Assembly (NCBI RefSeq): GCF_000024545.1
Contig: NC_013947.1
Coordinates: forward strand, 2,728,001-2,792,000
DNA length: 64,000 nt
Source: Stackebrandtia nassauensis DSM 44728
GTDB lineage: Bacteria > Actinomycetota > Actinomycetes > Mycobacteriales > Micromonosporaceae
Direction: 5' to 3'
In this document: positions 24,642-35,226 of the stretch, piece by piece
Layout of the letters: each line of letters begins with the position of its first letter
Numbering within the stretch: position 1 is the first letter of the stretch
Notes under the pieces: generated by a model
Database searches by the model: none
What the model saw: only the letters and a program-made list of their open reading frames with translations
Told to the model about the DNA's origin: nothing
Program-made: the position numbers and the translations under genes

Positions 24642-25688
24642 TCACGACCCCAATCTGGCCGACAATGTGTCGGGAATCAGGGGTGGATCGGCGTCGTGAT
24701 GGAAGCAGGCGACGCGGCGCAGCGGTTCGTCGGGGCCGAAGGCGGTGGCCGACAGTGCCGGACGGTCGGTGCCGCAGCGGTCGAAGGCGAGCTGGCAGCG
24801 GGGCTGGAACGCGCAGCCGGACGGGAGTGCCTGCAGGTCCGGGGGAGAACCCGGTATCCCGCCCAGCAGGCGTTTGGGGCCGTGCAGCGGCGGGAAGGAG
24901 TGCAGCAGGCCGCTGGTGTACGGGTGGCGCGGCGCGTGGTAGACCTCGGCGGCGGTGGCGTCCTCAATGATCTGTCCCGCGTACATGATCGCGATCCGGT
25001 CGGCGATCTCGATCAAAAGGGACACGTCGTGGGTGATGAAGATGACCGCGAAACCCAGCCGGGTCTTCAGCTCGGTGATCTGTTCCAGGATCTGCCGCTG
25101 CACCACCACGTCCAGGGCGGTGGTGGGTTCGTCCATGATGATGACGCGGGGTTCCAGCGCCAGCGCCATCGCGATCATGACGCGTTGCCGCATGCCGCCG
25201 GACAGTTCGTGCGGGTAGGCCCGCAGCCGGTCGGCGGAGATGCCGACGTGGTCCAGCAGCTCCACGGCTCGGTCGCGCGCGGCGGCGCGGCCGGTCTTGG
25301 GACGGTGCGCGGCGATGACGTCGGTGAGCTGCTTTCCGATGCGGTACACCGGGTTGAGCGAGTTCATGGCGCCCTGGAAGACGATGGCGATCTCCTCCCA
25401 GCGCACCGCCCGCAGTTCGTCGTCGCTGGCCCCCAGCAGGTCGAGCGTGCCGCCGTCGGCGGTGGAGAACAGCACCCGGCCGCCGGTGATCAGGCCCGGT
25501 GGCGGCAGCAGCCGGGTGGCCGCGTACGCCAGTGTGGACTTGCCGCAGCCGGACTCGCCCGCCAGCCCCAGCACCTCGCCGGAGTGGAGGGTCAGGCTGA
25601 CCTCGCGCAGCGCGTGGACGGCCCGGGAGTCGTAGCCGTAGTCGACGCTGAGTTTGTCGATGCGCAGCACCGGGGTGGCCTCGTTCAT
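24642..25688 (-). CDS. ABC importer ATP-binding protein, DppD/OppD type
   Basis: The 348-residue ATPase has Walker A GESGCGKS, signature LSGGMRQRV, Walker B VIIMDEPT and the switch histidine FITHDVS. The C-terminal Opp/Dpp extension (HPYTSGLLHSFPPL...GCAFQPRCQLAFDRC) carries the cysteines that bind an iron-sulfur cluster in this family. The ATG at 25688 overlaps the upstream permease stop (ATGA). It is one of two ATPases of a five-component importer in the beta-glucan locus, likely for laminari-oligosaccharides. Confidence 0.92.
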   Translation of the reverse strand: MNEATPVLRIDKLSVDYGYDSRAVHALREVSLTLHSGEVLGLAGESGCGKSTLAYAATRLLPPPGLITGGRVLFSTADGGTLDLLGASDDELRAVRWEEIAIVFQGAMNSLNPVYRIGKQLTDVIAAHRPKTGRAAARDRAVELLDHVGISADRLRAYPHELSGGMRQRVMIAMALALEPRVIIMDEPTTALDVVVQRQILEQITELKTRLGFAVIFITHDVSLLIEIADRIAIMYAGQIIEDATAAEVYHAPRHPYTSGLLHSFPPLHGPKRLLGGIPGSPPDLQALPSGCAFQPRCQLAFDRCGTDRPALSATAFGPDEPLRRVACFHHDADPPLIPDTLSARLGS

Positions 25689-26647
25689 CGTTTCTCCTGC
25701 CTCAGTACCGGGGTGAAACCGACCCTGGCGCGGATACGTTTGGCGCGCAACAGTTTGGCGTCCCGGCCGGTGGTGCGCAGCCGGGGGTTGACGAATTCGT
25801 CGATACCGAAGTTGATGAGGGTCAGGGCGGTGCCGACGCCCGCGATGCACAGGCCGGCGGGTACGAACCACCACCAGGCGCCCTGGGCGAGCGCTTGGTT
25901 GCTCTGCGCCCAGAACAGGATCGTGCCCCAGTTCCATTCCGAGATGCTGGTGACGCCGATGAAGGCCAGCGCGATCTCGGACAGGATCGCGAAGATCACG
26001 GTGCCGACGAAACCGGCGGCGATGACGGCGGTCAGGTTCGGCAGGATCTCGAAGATCACCAGCCGCCACATGGATTCGCCGTTGGCGCGGGCGGCCTCGA
26101 CGAAGTCGCGGCGCCGCAGCGACAGCGTCTGGGCGCGCAGCACCCGCGAACCCCAGGCCCAGCCGGTCAGCGAGATCACCACCGCGACGGTGATGCCGCC
26201 CGCCTCGGGCAGCAGCCCGGCCACGATGATGATCAGCGGCAGCGCCGGGATCACCAGGAAGATGTTGGCCACCAGGGAGAGGATCTCGTCGCCGACGCCG
26301 CCCAGGAACCCGGCGGTGACGCCGACGATCACCGACAGCACCGTGGCCGCCAGCCCCGCCAGCAGTCCCACGAGCAGGACGCCCCGGGTGCCGACCAGCA
26401 GCTGCGAGGCGATGTCCTGTCCGGTGTTGGTGGTGCCCAGCCAGTGCTGCGCCGACGGCGGTTGCAGTACGTCCGGTGAGGTCTTGGACGGGTCGTAGGG
26501 CGCGATCCATTCGCCGACGATCGCCATCACGACGAAGAAGCCGAGGATGCCCAGCCCGATGAGGGTCTTGCGGTTGCGGAAGAACAGCAACCGGTTGGCG
26601 GCCCGCCGTTCGGCGTCGCCGGGGGCGGTGACGGTGGGGGTGGTCAT
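25685..26647 (-). CDS. ABC importer permease, DppC/OppC type
   Basis: This 320-residue permease has an N-terminal helix (about 27-48) and five further helices. The EAA loop, contacting the ATPases, is EAARANGESMWRLVIFEILP. The N-terminal region LGTTNTGQDIASQLLVGTR matches the conserved LGTDxxGRDxxSR segment of OppC/DppC. It overlaps the DppD-type gene by 4 bases and follows the DppB-type gene by 4 bases. Substrate is assigned by context only. Confidence 0.92.
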   Translation of the reverse strand: MTTPTVTAPGDAERRAANRLLFFRNRKTLIGLGILGFFVVMAIVGEWIAPYDPSKTSPDVLQPPSAQHWLGTTNTGQDIASQLLVGTRGVLLVGLLAGLAATVLSVIVGVTAGFLGGVGDEILSLVANIFLVIPALPLIIIVAGLLPEAGGITVAVVISLTGWAWGSRVLRAQTLSLRRRDFVEAARANGESMWRLVIFEILPNLTAVIAAGFVGTVIFAILSEIALAFIGVTSISEWNWGTILFWAQSNQALAQGAWWWFVPAGLCIAGVGTALTLINFGIDEFVNPRLRTTGRDAKLLRAKRIRARVGFTPVLRQEKR

Positions 26648-26651
26648 GGGG

Positions 26652-27628
26652 CTAGCCCTCCCTTCGGGTGCGGGGATCCAGGAACGCGTAGATCAGGTCG
26701 GCCAGCATGTTGGCCACCAGCACCGACATGGTGATGATGAGGAACACGCCCTGCATGAGCGGGTAGTCCTTGGCGTCGACGGCCTTGAACAGGATGTAAC
26801 CGATGCCCGGATACGAGAACACCATCTCGGTCAGCAGCGTGCCCGACACGATGAACCCCAGTGACAGCGCGAAACCCGAAACGTTGGGCAGCACGGCGTT
26901 GCGGGCGGCGTAGCCGAACATGACGGTGCGTTCCTTGAGGCCCTTGGCGTGCGCGACCGTCACGAAATCCTCACTGGACACCGTCACCATCATATTGCGC
27001 ATGCTCAGGATCCAGCCCGCGACCGAGGAGATCACGATCGTCAGGCCCGGAAGGACACTGTGGGTGATCAGCGAGCCGATGAACTCGCCCGAGAAGGACG
27101 GCACCAGCGCGGTGTCCCAGCCGCCGGAGGCCGGGAACAGCTGCCAGGCCTCGGCGAACACGGCGATGGCGATCAGCCCGATCCAGAAGTACGGGATCGC
27201 CGAGAAGAAGTTCGTCACCGGCAGCAGCGTGTCGGCCCAGCTGCCGCGCCGCCAGCCCGCGATCACACCGGCCAGCGTGCCGAGCGCGAAACTGATCACC
27301 GTGGACACGCCGACCAGCCCCAGCGTCCACGGCAGCGACTGCGCGACGATCTCCGACACCGGGGTGGGGAAGAACGTGAACGACAGCCCGAAGTCGCCGG
27401 TGAAGATGTTGCCCCAGTACTCCAGGTACTGCTGCCACAGGCTGGTCTGCTCGTCCAGTCCGAACAGGACGTACAGCGAGCGGGTGGCCTCGCTGGTGAG
27501 CTGACCCTGGTACCGGTTCAGCAGCGACTGCACCGGATCGCCGGGCAGCATCCGGGGGATGAAGAAGTTCAGGGTGATGGCCGCCCACGCCGTCAGCAGG
27601 TAGAACCCGGCCCGTCTGAGCAGGAACC

Positions 27629-27632
<4 letters not shown>
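26652..27632 (-). CDS. ABC importer permease, DppB/OppB type
   Basis: This 326-residue permease begins [20 protein letters not shown] and has the family's [12 protein letters not shown] periplasmic segment. The EAA loop is [20 protein letters not shown]. The GTG at 27632 overlaps the stop of the upstream ATPase gene by 4 bases, which supports this start over one 108 bases further up inside that gene. It pairs with the DppC-type permease. Confidence 0.91.
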
Positions 27633-28648
<1,016 letters not shown>

Positions 28649-28672
28649 GCAACTCCTGTTGACGAAACGGAA

Positions 28673-30316
28673 CTAGGCGGGTTTGAGCCGGGTGAGGATC
28701 AGCGAGGAGGACGGCTGAGTCGGCTGCGACATCGAGTACGGGTTGTCGTCATCGGGCCAACCGACCCAGTGCTTTGTGGAGAACACGGCGCCGATGGGCC
28801 CGGCGACCAGCGGAATGACCGGCACCTCCTCGACCATGATGTCCTGCAAGGTCTCCAGAGCCTTCTTGCGGGTGTCCTCGTCGTCGGTGTCGGCATAGGT
28901 CGACAGCGCCTCGGTGGCTTCATCGCTCTTGAACCGGCCGAAGTTCCACGAGGCCTTCTCGCCGATCTCCTTGTAGTGCGCGCCGTCCATGATGTTGGAG
29001 AACAGGTCCCAGGGCGTGGAGCCGGTGTTCGTCCAGTGCAGACTGGCGTCGAAGTCGCCGGTGAACAGTTTCTCGTTCCAGTCGTCGACGGTCACGCTGT
29101 CGACCTCGGCCTTGATGCCGATGGTCGACAGGTTGTCGGCGATGATCTGCAGGCTCGCCAGGTAGTCCGACCAGCCGGTCGGGTCGATGAGCTTCATCGT
29201 GACGGCCTTGCCGTCGGGCGTCTCGAGCTTGCCGCCCTTGAGCGTGTACCCGGCATCCTCCAGGATCTTCTTCGCCTTCTTGACGTCCACCTTGTGCTTG
29301 ACGTTCTTGTACTTGTCGGCGATGTAGTCGTCGCCGACCGGGCTGGGAATGCCGGTGGGGCTCTCGACCAGCGGGTACAGTCCGGACTCGCCCTGCTTGT
29401 GCACGGCCTCCCGGTCGACGACCAGGTTCATGGCCTTGCGCAGTTCCGGGTCGTCGAAGGGCTTGCGGGCGTTGTTGATGAACAGGACGTGGATGCCCAG
29501 GCCCGAGGGGAACCACAGTCGGTGGTTCTCGGGGTCCTTCTTGATGAACACCTTCTTGTAGTCCGGCATGAACACATAGGACCACTGGCATTCGCCGTTG
29601 CCCAGCGCGGTGGTCTGGGCGCTGTTGTCGTTGTAGGAGACGTAACGCATCTCCTTGACCTTGGGCTTGTCGCCCCAGTAGTCGTCCCTGACCTTGAGCG
29701 TCACCGCCTGCGAGGTCCACGAGGACAGCGTGAACGGGCCGCTGCCCACCGGCTTCTTCACGGTGTCCTTGGTCGGGTCCTTGACCTTGGACCACACGTG
29801 TTCGGGGACGATCGGGGTGAAGCCGATGATGCGGGTCTGGTTGACGTACTGGGGCGACTTGAAGGTCAGCTCCACGATCCGCCCCGTCGCGGTGGCCTTC
29901 TTGTAGGGGATCGCGTCGAGGTTGAGGGCCTCGGTGTCCTTGACGAGGTTGTACGTGAACGCGACGTCGTCTGCCGTCAGGTCCTTGCCGTCCGACCACT
30001 TGACACCGTCGCGGATGGTCAGTTTGACCGACTGGAAGTCCTTGGACCACTCCCACTTCTCCGCCAGCCACGGCAGCGGCTCGTTGGTCGGTTCCAGCAG
30101 GTTCACCTGCGCCAGCGGCTCGTACAGCACCCACCGGTAACCCAGCGAGTTGGACGCCGAGGTGGGGCTGAACGGGTTGTTGTTCTCGGTGAGCGGGCCG
30201 TTCGGCATGCCGACGGTCAGCACCGATCCGGAGGCCGTGCCGCCACCGCAACCGGTGCCCATCAGGGCCGTCGCCGCGGCACCGCCCAACAGGGCGAAGG
30301 TGGAGCGTCTTTTCAT
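28673..30316 (-). CDS. Extracellular solute-binding lipoprotein, family 5
   Basis: The 547-residue protein has a lipoprotein signal ([20 protein letters not shown]) with lipobox MGTGC, so C23 would be lipidated and the protein anchored outside the membrane. The SBP_bac_5 fold is clear: [30 protein letters not shown] and the [10 protein letters not shown] segment. Family 5 proteins bind peptides but also beta-glucosides and oligosaccharides. Placement between GH3 and importer genes, and next to beta-1,3-glucanases, points to laminari-oligosaccharides; this is inference. Confidence 0.9.
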   Translation of the reverse strand: MKRRSTFALLGGAAATALMGTGCGGGTASGSVLTVGMPNGPLTENNNPFSPTSASNSLGYRWVLYEPLAQVNLLEPTNEPLPWLAEKWEWSKDFQSVKLTIRDGVKWSDGKDLTADDVAFTYNLVKDTEALNLDAIPYKKATATGRIVELTFKSPQYVNQTRIIGFTPIVPEHVWSKVKDPTKDTVKKPVGSGPFTLSSWTSQAVTLKVRDDYWGDKPKVKEMRYVSYNDNSAQTTALGNGECQWSYVFMPDYKKVFIKKDPENHRLWFPSGLGIHVLFINNARKPFDDPELRKAMNLVVDREAVHKQGESGLYPLVESPTGIPSPVGDDYIADKYKNVKHKVDVKKAKKILEDAGYTLKGGKLETPDGKAVTMKLIDPTGWSDYLASLQIIADNLSTIGIKAEVDSVTVDDWNEKLFTGDFDASLHWTNTGSTPWDLFSNIMDGAHYKEIGEKASWNFGRFKSDEATEALSTYADTDDEDTRKKALETLQDIMVEEVPVIPLVAGPIGAVFSTKHWVGWPDDDNPYSMSQPTQPSSSLILTRLKPA

Positions 30317-30345
30317 CGGGTTTCTCCTAGTGAGGGACTAATAGG

Positions 30346-32808
30346 TCATAGGTGCAGGTCCAGGGTGAGCCGCGTGTCTTGGATGGAACGTCCTATGTGA
30401 AGCCGATAGCCGCCCGACGGGATCCGCCAGTCCCCGGCGGCGGTGTCCCAGATCTCGAAGGCCCGGCGCGCGATCGTCACCGGCACGCTGGTCTCCGAGC
30501 CCGCGTCGACGTCGGCGACGGCGAAACCGGCCAGCCAGCGCGCCGGTCGCTCGGGCCCGTCGGCCTCGGCGCTCAGATACACCTGCACCACTTCGCGACC
30601 CGCGCGCGGACCGGTGTTGGTGATCGTCACGGTGACCTCGGCGCCACCGTCGGCGGTCTCGGCGACTGCCGCCGCGCGGTAGTCCCAGTCGGTCCAGCCC
30701 AGCCCGTGCCCGAAGGCCGCCGCCGGGGTGATCCCGTCGCGCGCGTAGGCGCGGTACCCGATGTGGATTCCCTCGGCGTAGTCGACGATGCCGTCGCTGG
30801 GGATCGCGTGCGGCACCGGGACGTCGGCGGGCGAGGCCGGAAGCGTCCACGGCAGCCGCCCGGACGGTTCGACGCGACCGAACAGGACGTCGGCGAGCGC
30901 GTCGCCGCATTCCTGACCCGGGAACCAGTTCCACAGCACACAGTTGACTTCGGACAGCCACGGCAGCAGCACCGGAGAGCCCGCGTTGACGACCACGACC
31001 GTGTTGGGGTTGGCCTCGGCGACCCGGCGCACCAGTTCGTCCTGCCGTCCCGGCAGTTCGAGGTGCGGCCGGTCCCAGCCCTCGGACTCCACCTGGTCGT
31101 TGGTGCCCACCACGACCACGGCGAGGTCGGCGGCCCGCGCCGCGGCCACCGCCTCGGCGATCTCCTCGTCCACAGTGGGTCCCGGACGCTGGTGGCGCAA
31201 CGCGGCCCGCACGAACCGGCCCCAGCCGTAGGCGTCGACGATCTGAAGCTCCGCCTCGATCTCGACCAGCCGTGGCCGCTCGATGTCCACCGGGTGGTCG
31301 ACGCTGGGCGGCGCGTTGACGCTGGAGTCCAGGATCACCGCTTCGCTGGCGGCCTCCACCCCGGAGGCGACCAGGCGCCCGTCGATGCGGATGCGATGCA
31401 CCCCAACGGTTCCCACACCCAGCCAGTGCCGGCCCGGTTCCGAGAGCCGCACCCGGGTGCGCAGCCGCGCGCTGGCGGCGGCCTCGGGCACGACGTGACG
31501 CACCCAGCCGTTGAAGTCGACCCGCCGCAGCGTCTCCACGACCGTGCCGTTCTCGTCCAGGAACTCCACCGCGATACCGGGTTCGACCAGGTCGGGCTGG
31601 ACGGTCAGGTCCAGATCGAGTTCGGGCAGGTGCGGCCGGGCGTAACCGCCACGGTGCACCGACAGTGTCGCCGAGGTGCCCAGCGCCGAACGCATCCCCT
31701 GCTCCGGCGTGACGATGTGGTCGGGCCGCACGTAGCAGCTGCCGCCGCCCTGCAGGAACGCGTCGACGGCGTTGGGACCGATGAGCGCCACCGAGTCCAG
31801 CTCGGCGATGGCGCGCGGCAGCACCCGCTCGTCGTCCTTGAGCACCACGATGGACCGGGCCGCCAGCTCGCGCAGCGCGGGGGTGGCGTCGAGCCGCGGC
31901 ACCTCGGGCGGCCGGGGCGCGGAGTTGACGGCACCGCGCCGGTGCGCCAGCCGCAGGATCCGCCGCACCTTGTCGTCGATGACGTCCTCGCCGACCTCGC
32001 CGCGCTGCACCGCCTTCAGCAGTGCGTCCTCCCACGGTCCGCCCGGACCGGGCATCACCAGGTCCAGTCCCGCGTTGGCGGACTCCGACGTCGAGGTCGC
32101 CGCGGTCCAGTCACTGACCACCACACCGTCGAAACCCCACTCCCGCTTGAGCAGGCCGGTCAGCAGGTTGTGGTGTTCGGTGGCACTGTTGGACTCCACC
32201 CCGTCGTCGACGCCGTTGTAGGCGGCCATGACCGTCCACACTCCCGCGTCGCGCACCACCGCCTCGAACGGCGCCAGGTACACCTCCCGCAGCGTGCGCT
32301 CGTCCACCCGGGCGACGTACTCGGTGCGGGCGGTCTCGGAGTCGTTGGCCACGAAGTGTTTGACGCAACCGCCGATGCCGTGCTCCTGCATCGAGGCCAC
32401 CAAAGTCGCCGCGATCCGGGCGGTCAACAGCGGATCCTCGGAGAAACACTCGAAGTGGCGCCCGCCCACGGGGGTGCGCTGCAGGTTCACCACCGGCCCC
32501 AGCACCACGTCGACGCCGTGCCGCTCGCCCTCGGAGGCGAACACGACGCCGAGCCGCTCGGCCATCCCCACGTCCCAGGTCGCCGCCAGTGCCGTGGGGG
32601 ACGGGAACGAGGCGCCGGTCTCGGCCTCGGAGTCGGTCACACCGCGCACGCCCGCCGGTCCGTCCGAGACCACCAGCTGCCGCAGACCTATGGCCTCAGC
32701 CGCATGCAGACGCCACGAAGACGCACCGGTCAGTAGTCTGACCTTGTCCGCGAGCGACAAAACCGCCAGCTGGGTGGTGATGAGCGTTTCACGATCGAGA
32801 TCATTCAT
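30346..32808 (-). CDS. Glycoside hydrolase family 3 beta-glucosidase
   Basis: The 820-residue enzyme has the GH3 N-terminal barrel, the C-terminal alpha/beta sandwich and a fibronectin III-like end (TNTGPRAGREVVQVYLSAEA). The catalytic nucleophile is D233 (VVVSDWTA), with the substrate-binding KHFVANDSETAR motif earlier. An inserted PA14-like segment (about 380-510) recalls the beta-glucosidase class containing K. marxianus BglI. No signal peptide is seen, so it is cytoplasmic and would cleave imported oligosaccharides to glucose. The ATG at 32808 has an AGAGGAAT ribosome-binding site. It heads the operon with the importer. Confidence 0.93.
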   Translation of the reverse strand: MNDLDRETLITTQLAVLSLADKVRLLTGASSWRLHAAEAIGLRQLVVSDGPAGVRGVTDSEAETGASFPSPTALAATWDVGMAERLGVVFASEGERHGVDVVLGPVVNLQRTPVGGRHFECFSEDPLLTARIAATLVASMQEHGIGGCVKHFVANDSETARTEYVARVDERTLREVYLAPFEAVVRDAGVWTVMAAYNGVDDGVESNSATEHHNLLTGLLKREWGFDGVVVSDWTAATSTSESANAGLDLVMPGPGGPWEDALLKAVQRGEVGEDVIDDKVRRILRLAHRRGAVNSAPRPPEVPRLDATPALRELAARSIVVLKDDERVLPRAIAELDSVALIGPNAVDAFLQGGGSCYVRPDHIVTPEQGMRSALGTSATLSVHRGGYARPHLPELDLDLTVQPDLVEPGIAVEFLDENGTVVETLRRVDFNGWVRHVVPEAAASARLRTRVRLSEPGRHWLGVGTVGVHRIRIDGRLVASGVEAASEAVILDSSVNAPPSVDHPVDIERPRLVEIEAELQIVDAYGWGRFVRAALRHQRPGPTVDEEIAEAVAAARAADLAVVVVGTNDQVESEGWDRPHLELPGRQDELVRRVAEANPNTVVVVNAGSPVLLPWLSEVNCVLWNWFPGQECGDALADVLFGRVEPSGRLPWTLPASPADVPVPHAIPSDGIVDYAEGIHIGYRAYARDGITPAAAFGHGLGWTDWDYRAAAVAETADGGAEVTVTITNTGPRAGREVVQVYLSAEADGPERPARWLAGFAVADVDAGSETSVPVTIARRAFEIWDTAAGDWRIPSGGYRLHIGRSIQDTRLTLDLHL

Positions 32809-32870
32809 GAGTATTCCTCTTAGGTGGAGTGAAAGTCTCATGACGGGCGGGTGCCCGACACGGTAGCACT

Positions 32871-32890
32871 GTGACTGACAGGTCAGTAAG
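32871..32890. promoter_or_regulatory. TetR-like operator upstream of GH3
   Basis: ACTGAC-AG-GTCAGT forms a palindrome. The surrounding 20 bases match the perfect palindrome upstream of GH64 (35129-35148) at 15 of 20 positions. It lies 63 bases before the GH3 start. A shared regulator is inferred. Confidence 0.55.
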
Positions 32891-32944
32891 AGTCATAGAT
32901 CACAATATTGTTACGGACCTTTCTCGTTGAAGTGGTGGACCCAA

Positions 32945-32993
32945 ACGCGCCATAAGGGACAGATGTGCCGGTCACCTGTCCCTTATGGCGCGT
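32945..32993 (-). terminator. Strong hairpin after GH16
   Basis: Two perfect 18-base arms (32945-32962 and 32976-32993) enclose a 13-base loop. On the minus strand the stem begins 4 bases after the GH16 stop and is followed by TTTGG. It probably ends the GH64-GH16 transcript and separates it from the GH3 promoter. Confidence 0.75.
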
Positions 32994-32997
32994 GCTC

Positions 32998-33849
32998 TCA
33001 GGCCTCGACGCGCACGTAGTCGACGACCATGCTCTGCGGGAACTGAGTGTCGTCACCGGGAGGACCGGGCCACGCCCCGCCCACGGCGACATTGAGGATG
33101 AGGAAGAACGGCTGGTCGAACGGCCACGCGTTGCCACCGGCGTCGGCCGGGGTCTTGCGCTGGTACTCCTTGCCGTCGACCGACCAGGCGATGTACTCCG
33201 GCGTCCAGTCCACCGCGAAGGTGTGGAAGTCGTCGGCGAAGGCCTGACCGTCGGGCAGCGAGAAGGACCCGGTGATCGGGTTGCCGCCCGAATAGCCCGG
33301 ACCGTGCAGACTGCCGTGCACGGTGGACGGTTCCGAACCGATGTTCTCCAGGATGTCGATCTCGCCGCAGTCGGGCCACGGCGTCGAACCGAAGTTGGAG
33401 CCCAGCATCCAGAACGCGGGCCACATGCCGGTACCCCGGGGCACCTTGATCCGCGCCTCGAAGTGTCCGTACTTCTGCGTGAACGTCTTGGCGGTGTTGA
33501 GCCGGGCCGAGGTGTACTCGCACCGGCCGTAGTGGCACTGGTAGTCGGCCGGGTTCTCCTTGCGGGCGGTGATGACCAGGTTGCCCTCGCCGTCCAGCGC
33601 CGCGTTGTCGGTGGAGTCGGTGTAGTACTGCAACTCGCCGTTGCCACCGCCGTCGCCGTTGACCTCGTGGGTCCACTTCGACGCGTCGGGGGCGGTACCG
33701 GCGGCGCCCTCGAACTCGTCGGACCAGGCCAGTTTCGGTTCGCGGTCCTCGGACGGGGATTCGGCGGAGGCGGTCGCGGTGACCGCCAGACTCGCTGCGG
33801 CAGCGGCGGCGATGACACCGGCCAGCACGCCGCGGGTCAGACGTCTCAT
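32998..33849 (-). CDS. Secreted GH16 endo-beta-1,3-glucanase (laminarinase-like)
   Basis: The 283-residue protein has a cleavable signal peptide (VLAGVIAAAAAASLAVTATA, then SAE) and a single GH16 jelly-roll domain. The catalytic ExDxxE motif is CGEIDILEN (E163, D165, E168) with the bulge form typical of laminarinases. KWTHEVNGDG and GMWPAFWML are family landmarks. It would cut beta-1,3 (and mixed-linkage) glucans outside the cell. The gene is 12 bases after GH64 and co-transcribed with it. It has no carbohydrate-binding module. Confidence 0.93.
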   Translation of the reverse strand: MRRLTRGVLAGVIAAAAAASLAVTATASAESPSEDREPKLAWSDEFEGAAGTAPDASKWTHEVNGDGGGNGELQYYTDSTDNAALDGEGNLVITARKENPADYQCHYGRCEYTSARLNTAKTFTQKYGHFEARIKVPRGTGMWPAFWMLGSNFGSTPWPDCGEIDILENIGSEPSTVHGSLHGPGYSGGNPITGSFSLPDGQAFADDFHTFAVDWTPEYIAWSVDGKEYQRKTPADAGGNAWPFDQPFFLILNVAVGGAWPGPPGDDTQFPQSMVVDYVRVEA

Positions 33850-33861
33850 GATGCTGTCCTC

Positions 33862-35052
33862 CTATCCGGCCCGCACGGTCCAGCGACGGGGGTTGCCGTC
33901 GTGGGCCGCGCCGGACTGGTCGGGATGGCCGTCGCCCTGCACGTCGTCGTACGGGAACGCGTAGCCGATGGGGGAGTTGGCGTGCACGATGCGCGCCCAG
34001 TGGTTGGTGATGTCTCCCTTGTAGAAGTCCTCCGGCTGCGGCTCGCTCGGCTGCTCCGGGAAGTCCAATATGGTCGACCGGTTGAACGCCGCGGCGAGCC
34101 GTGCCAGGATGCCCTTTTTGGCGTCGGGGTCGTCCGGGTTGTTGGCGAACGGCCCGGAGTTGCAGGTGAAGATGTCGGTCGCGACCGGCTTGGAGAAGGT
34201 GTGACCGTCGTTGAAGGTCAGCGTGTCACCCTGGACCCGGCCGGTGAAGACACCGCCGCCGCCCTGGATGTCGACCTTGAGGTCCTCGCCGGCGTACTTC
34301 TCCCACACCTGGTTCACGTAGGAGTCCCAGTAGCCGGAGAAGGCGTCCTCGCCGAGGCCCTGCGGCGCGATGCAGCGCAGCACGCCGCCGTCACCGGCCA
34401 GCACCAGCTTGTCCCAGGGCTGTCCGTCCGCCGAGGCCTGCGCCTTGAGGTCCTCGGCGATCTTCTCGACCGCTCCCTCCGGGAGCGGGTCCACCGTCGT
34501 GCTCGTGTCGCCTTCGAGGGTGAGCCCGATCGGCAGCGCGGTCACGAGGTCGACGTAGCTGATGTTGGAGTAGAGCTGCTGGTCGTTGAAGGTGAACTCG
34601 CAGAACGACCAGATCTTGGGGAAGTTGGCGTCGGACTCGTTGGCGAAGGACGGCTCCACCAGCGCCGGGCCGGGGTTGACGAAGAACTCGAGGGTGTCCT
34701 CGCGGACGAAGTACACGCGGGCGCCGTACATGCGCGGCAGCGTGATCGTCGTGGACGACTCGACCGGAATCGAGCAGTCCTCCGGGAGCGGCGTGTTGGG
34801 ACCGCCGGGTTCCTCCAGGAGGTACTTGGAACTGTCGGCCTTGACCAGCATCCACTTGTCGGTGCCGAATTCATGGCCGGTGATATAGGCGTTGAGTTTG
34901 CCGCCACCGGTGTTCTCCAGGACGAGCTCGCAGGTCTCGGGTGCCTTGACCTCCTTCGCCGAGGCGGTGAAGGCGCCCGACCACCACGGCGACGTCGCCG
35001 CGGCGATGCCGGTGGCGCCGGTCACGGTCAGGAGTGAACGACGGGAAAGCAT
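33862..35052 (-). CDS. Secreted GH64 beta-1,3-glucanase (laminaripentaose-producing type)
   Basis: The 396-residue protein has a Tat-like signal (MLSRRSLLTVTGATGIAAAT). The GH64 domain has the putative catalytic pair E152 (FCEFTF) and D168 (NISYVDLV), with the same 16-residue spacing as E154/D170 of the Streptomyces matensis laminaripentaose-producing enzyme. Other landmarks are ITLPRMYGARVYF and GQPWDKLVLA. Such enzymes release pentasaccharides from beta-1,3-glucan, for example fungal walls or callose. A perfect palindrome upstream (35129-35148) probably controls it. Confidence 0.92.
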   Translation of the reverse strand: MLSRRSLLTVTGATGIAAATSPWWSGAFTASAKEVKAPETCELVLENTGGGKLNAYITGHEFGTDKWMLVKADSSKYLLEEPGGPNTPLPEDCSIPVESSTTITLPRMYGARVYFVREDTLEFFVNPGPALVEPSFANESDANFPKIWSFCEFTFNDQQLYSNISYVDLVTALPIGLTLEGDTSTTVDPLPEGAVEKIAEDLKAQASADGQPWDKLVLAGDGGVLRCIAPQGLGEDAFSGYWDSYVNQVWEKYAGEDLKVDIQGGGGVFTGRVQGDTLTFNDGHTFSKPVATDIFTCNSGPFANNPDDPDAKKGILARLAAAFNRSTILDFPEQPSEPQPEDFYKGDITNHWARIVHANSPIGYAFPYDDVQGDGHPDQSGAAHDGNPRRWTVRAG

Positions 35053-35128
35053 TGAAGCCTCCAGATAGTTCGATTTATTTGGGGGACTCGTCGCGGTGAG
35101 GCGATGAGGTTTCGGTCACGTTAACATC

Positions 35129-35148
35129 CTTACTTACATGTAAGTAAG
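35129..35148. promoter_or_regulatory. Perfect 20-bp palindrome upstream of GH64, likely TetR operator
   Basis: CTTACTTACATGTAAGTAAG is perfectly symmetric and lies 77 bases before the GH64 start in the 174-base gap between GH64 and pdxT. Sites of this form are common for TetR regulators. A related site precedes GH3. Confidence 0.7.
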
Positions 35149-35226
35149 TCCTTCGTACCTTAAATTTTCACTGTCGGACACGCCGTCCGGCATAGGTTCG
35201 ACACAGATACGAAGGGGGGAACCGAC

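Noticed and set aside
24642-25688. A dipeptide importer unrelated to sugars
   Set aside because: The family is named for peptides, but gene order with GH3, GH16 and GH64 favours oligosaccharides. It remains the alternative if substrate tests show peptides.
30352-32736. A 794-codon open frame antisense to the GH3 gene
   Set aside because: Low-complexity composition and no recognisable domain, while the minus strand encodes a complete GH3 enzyme.
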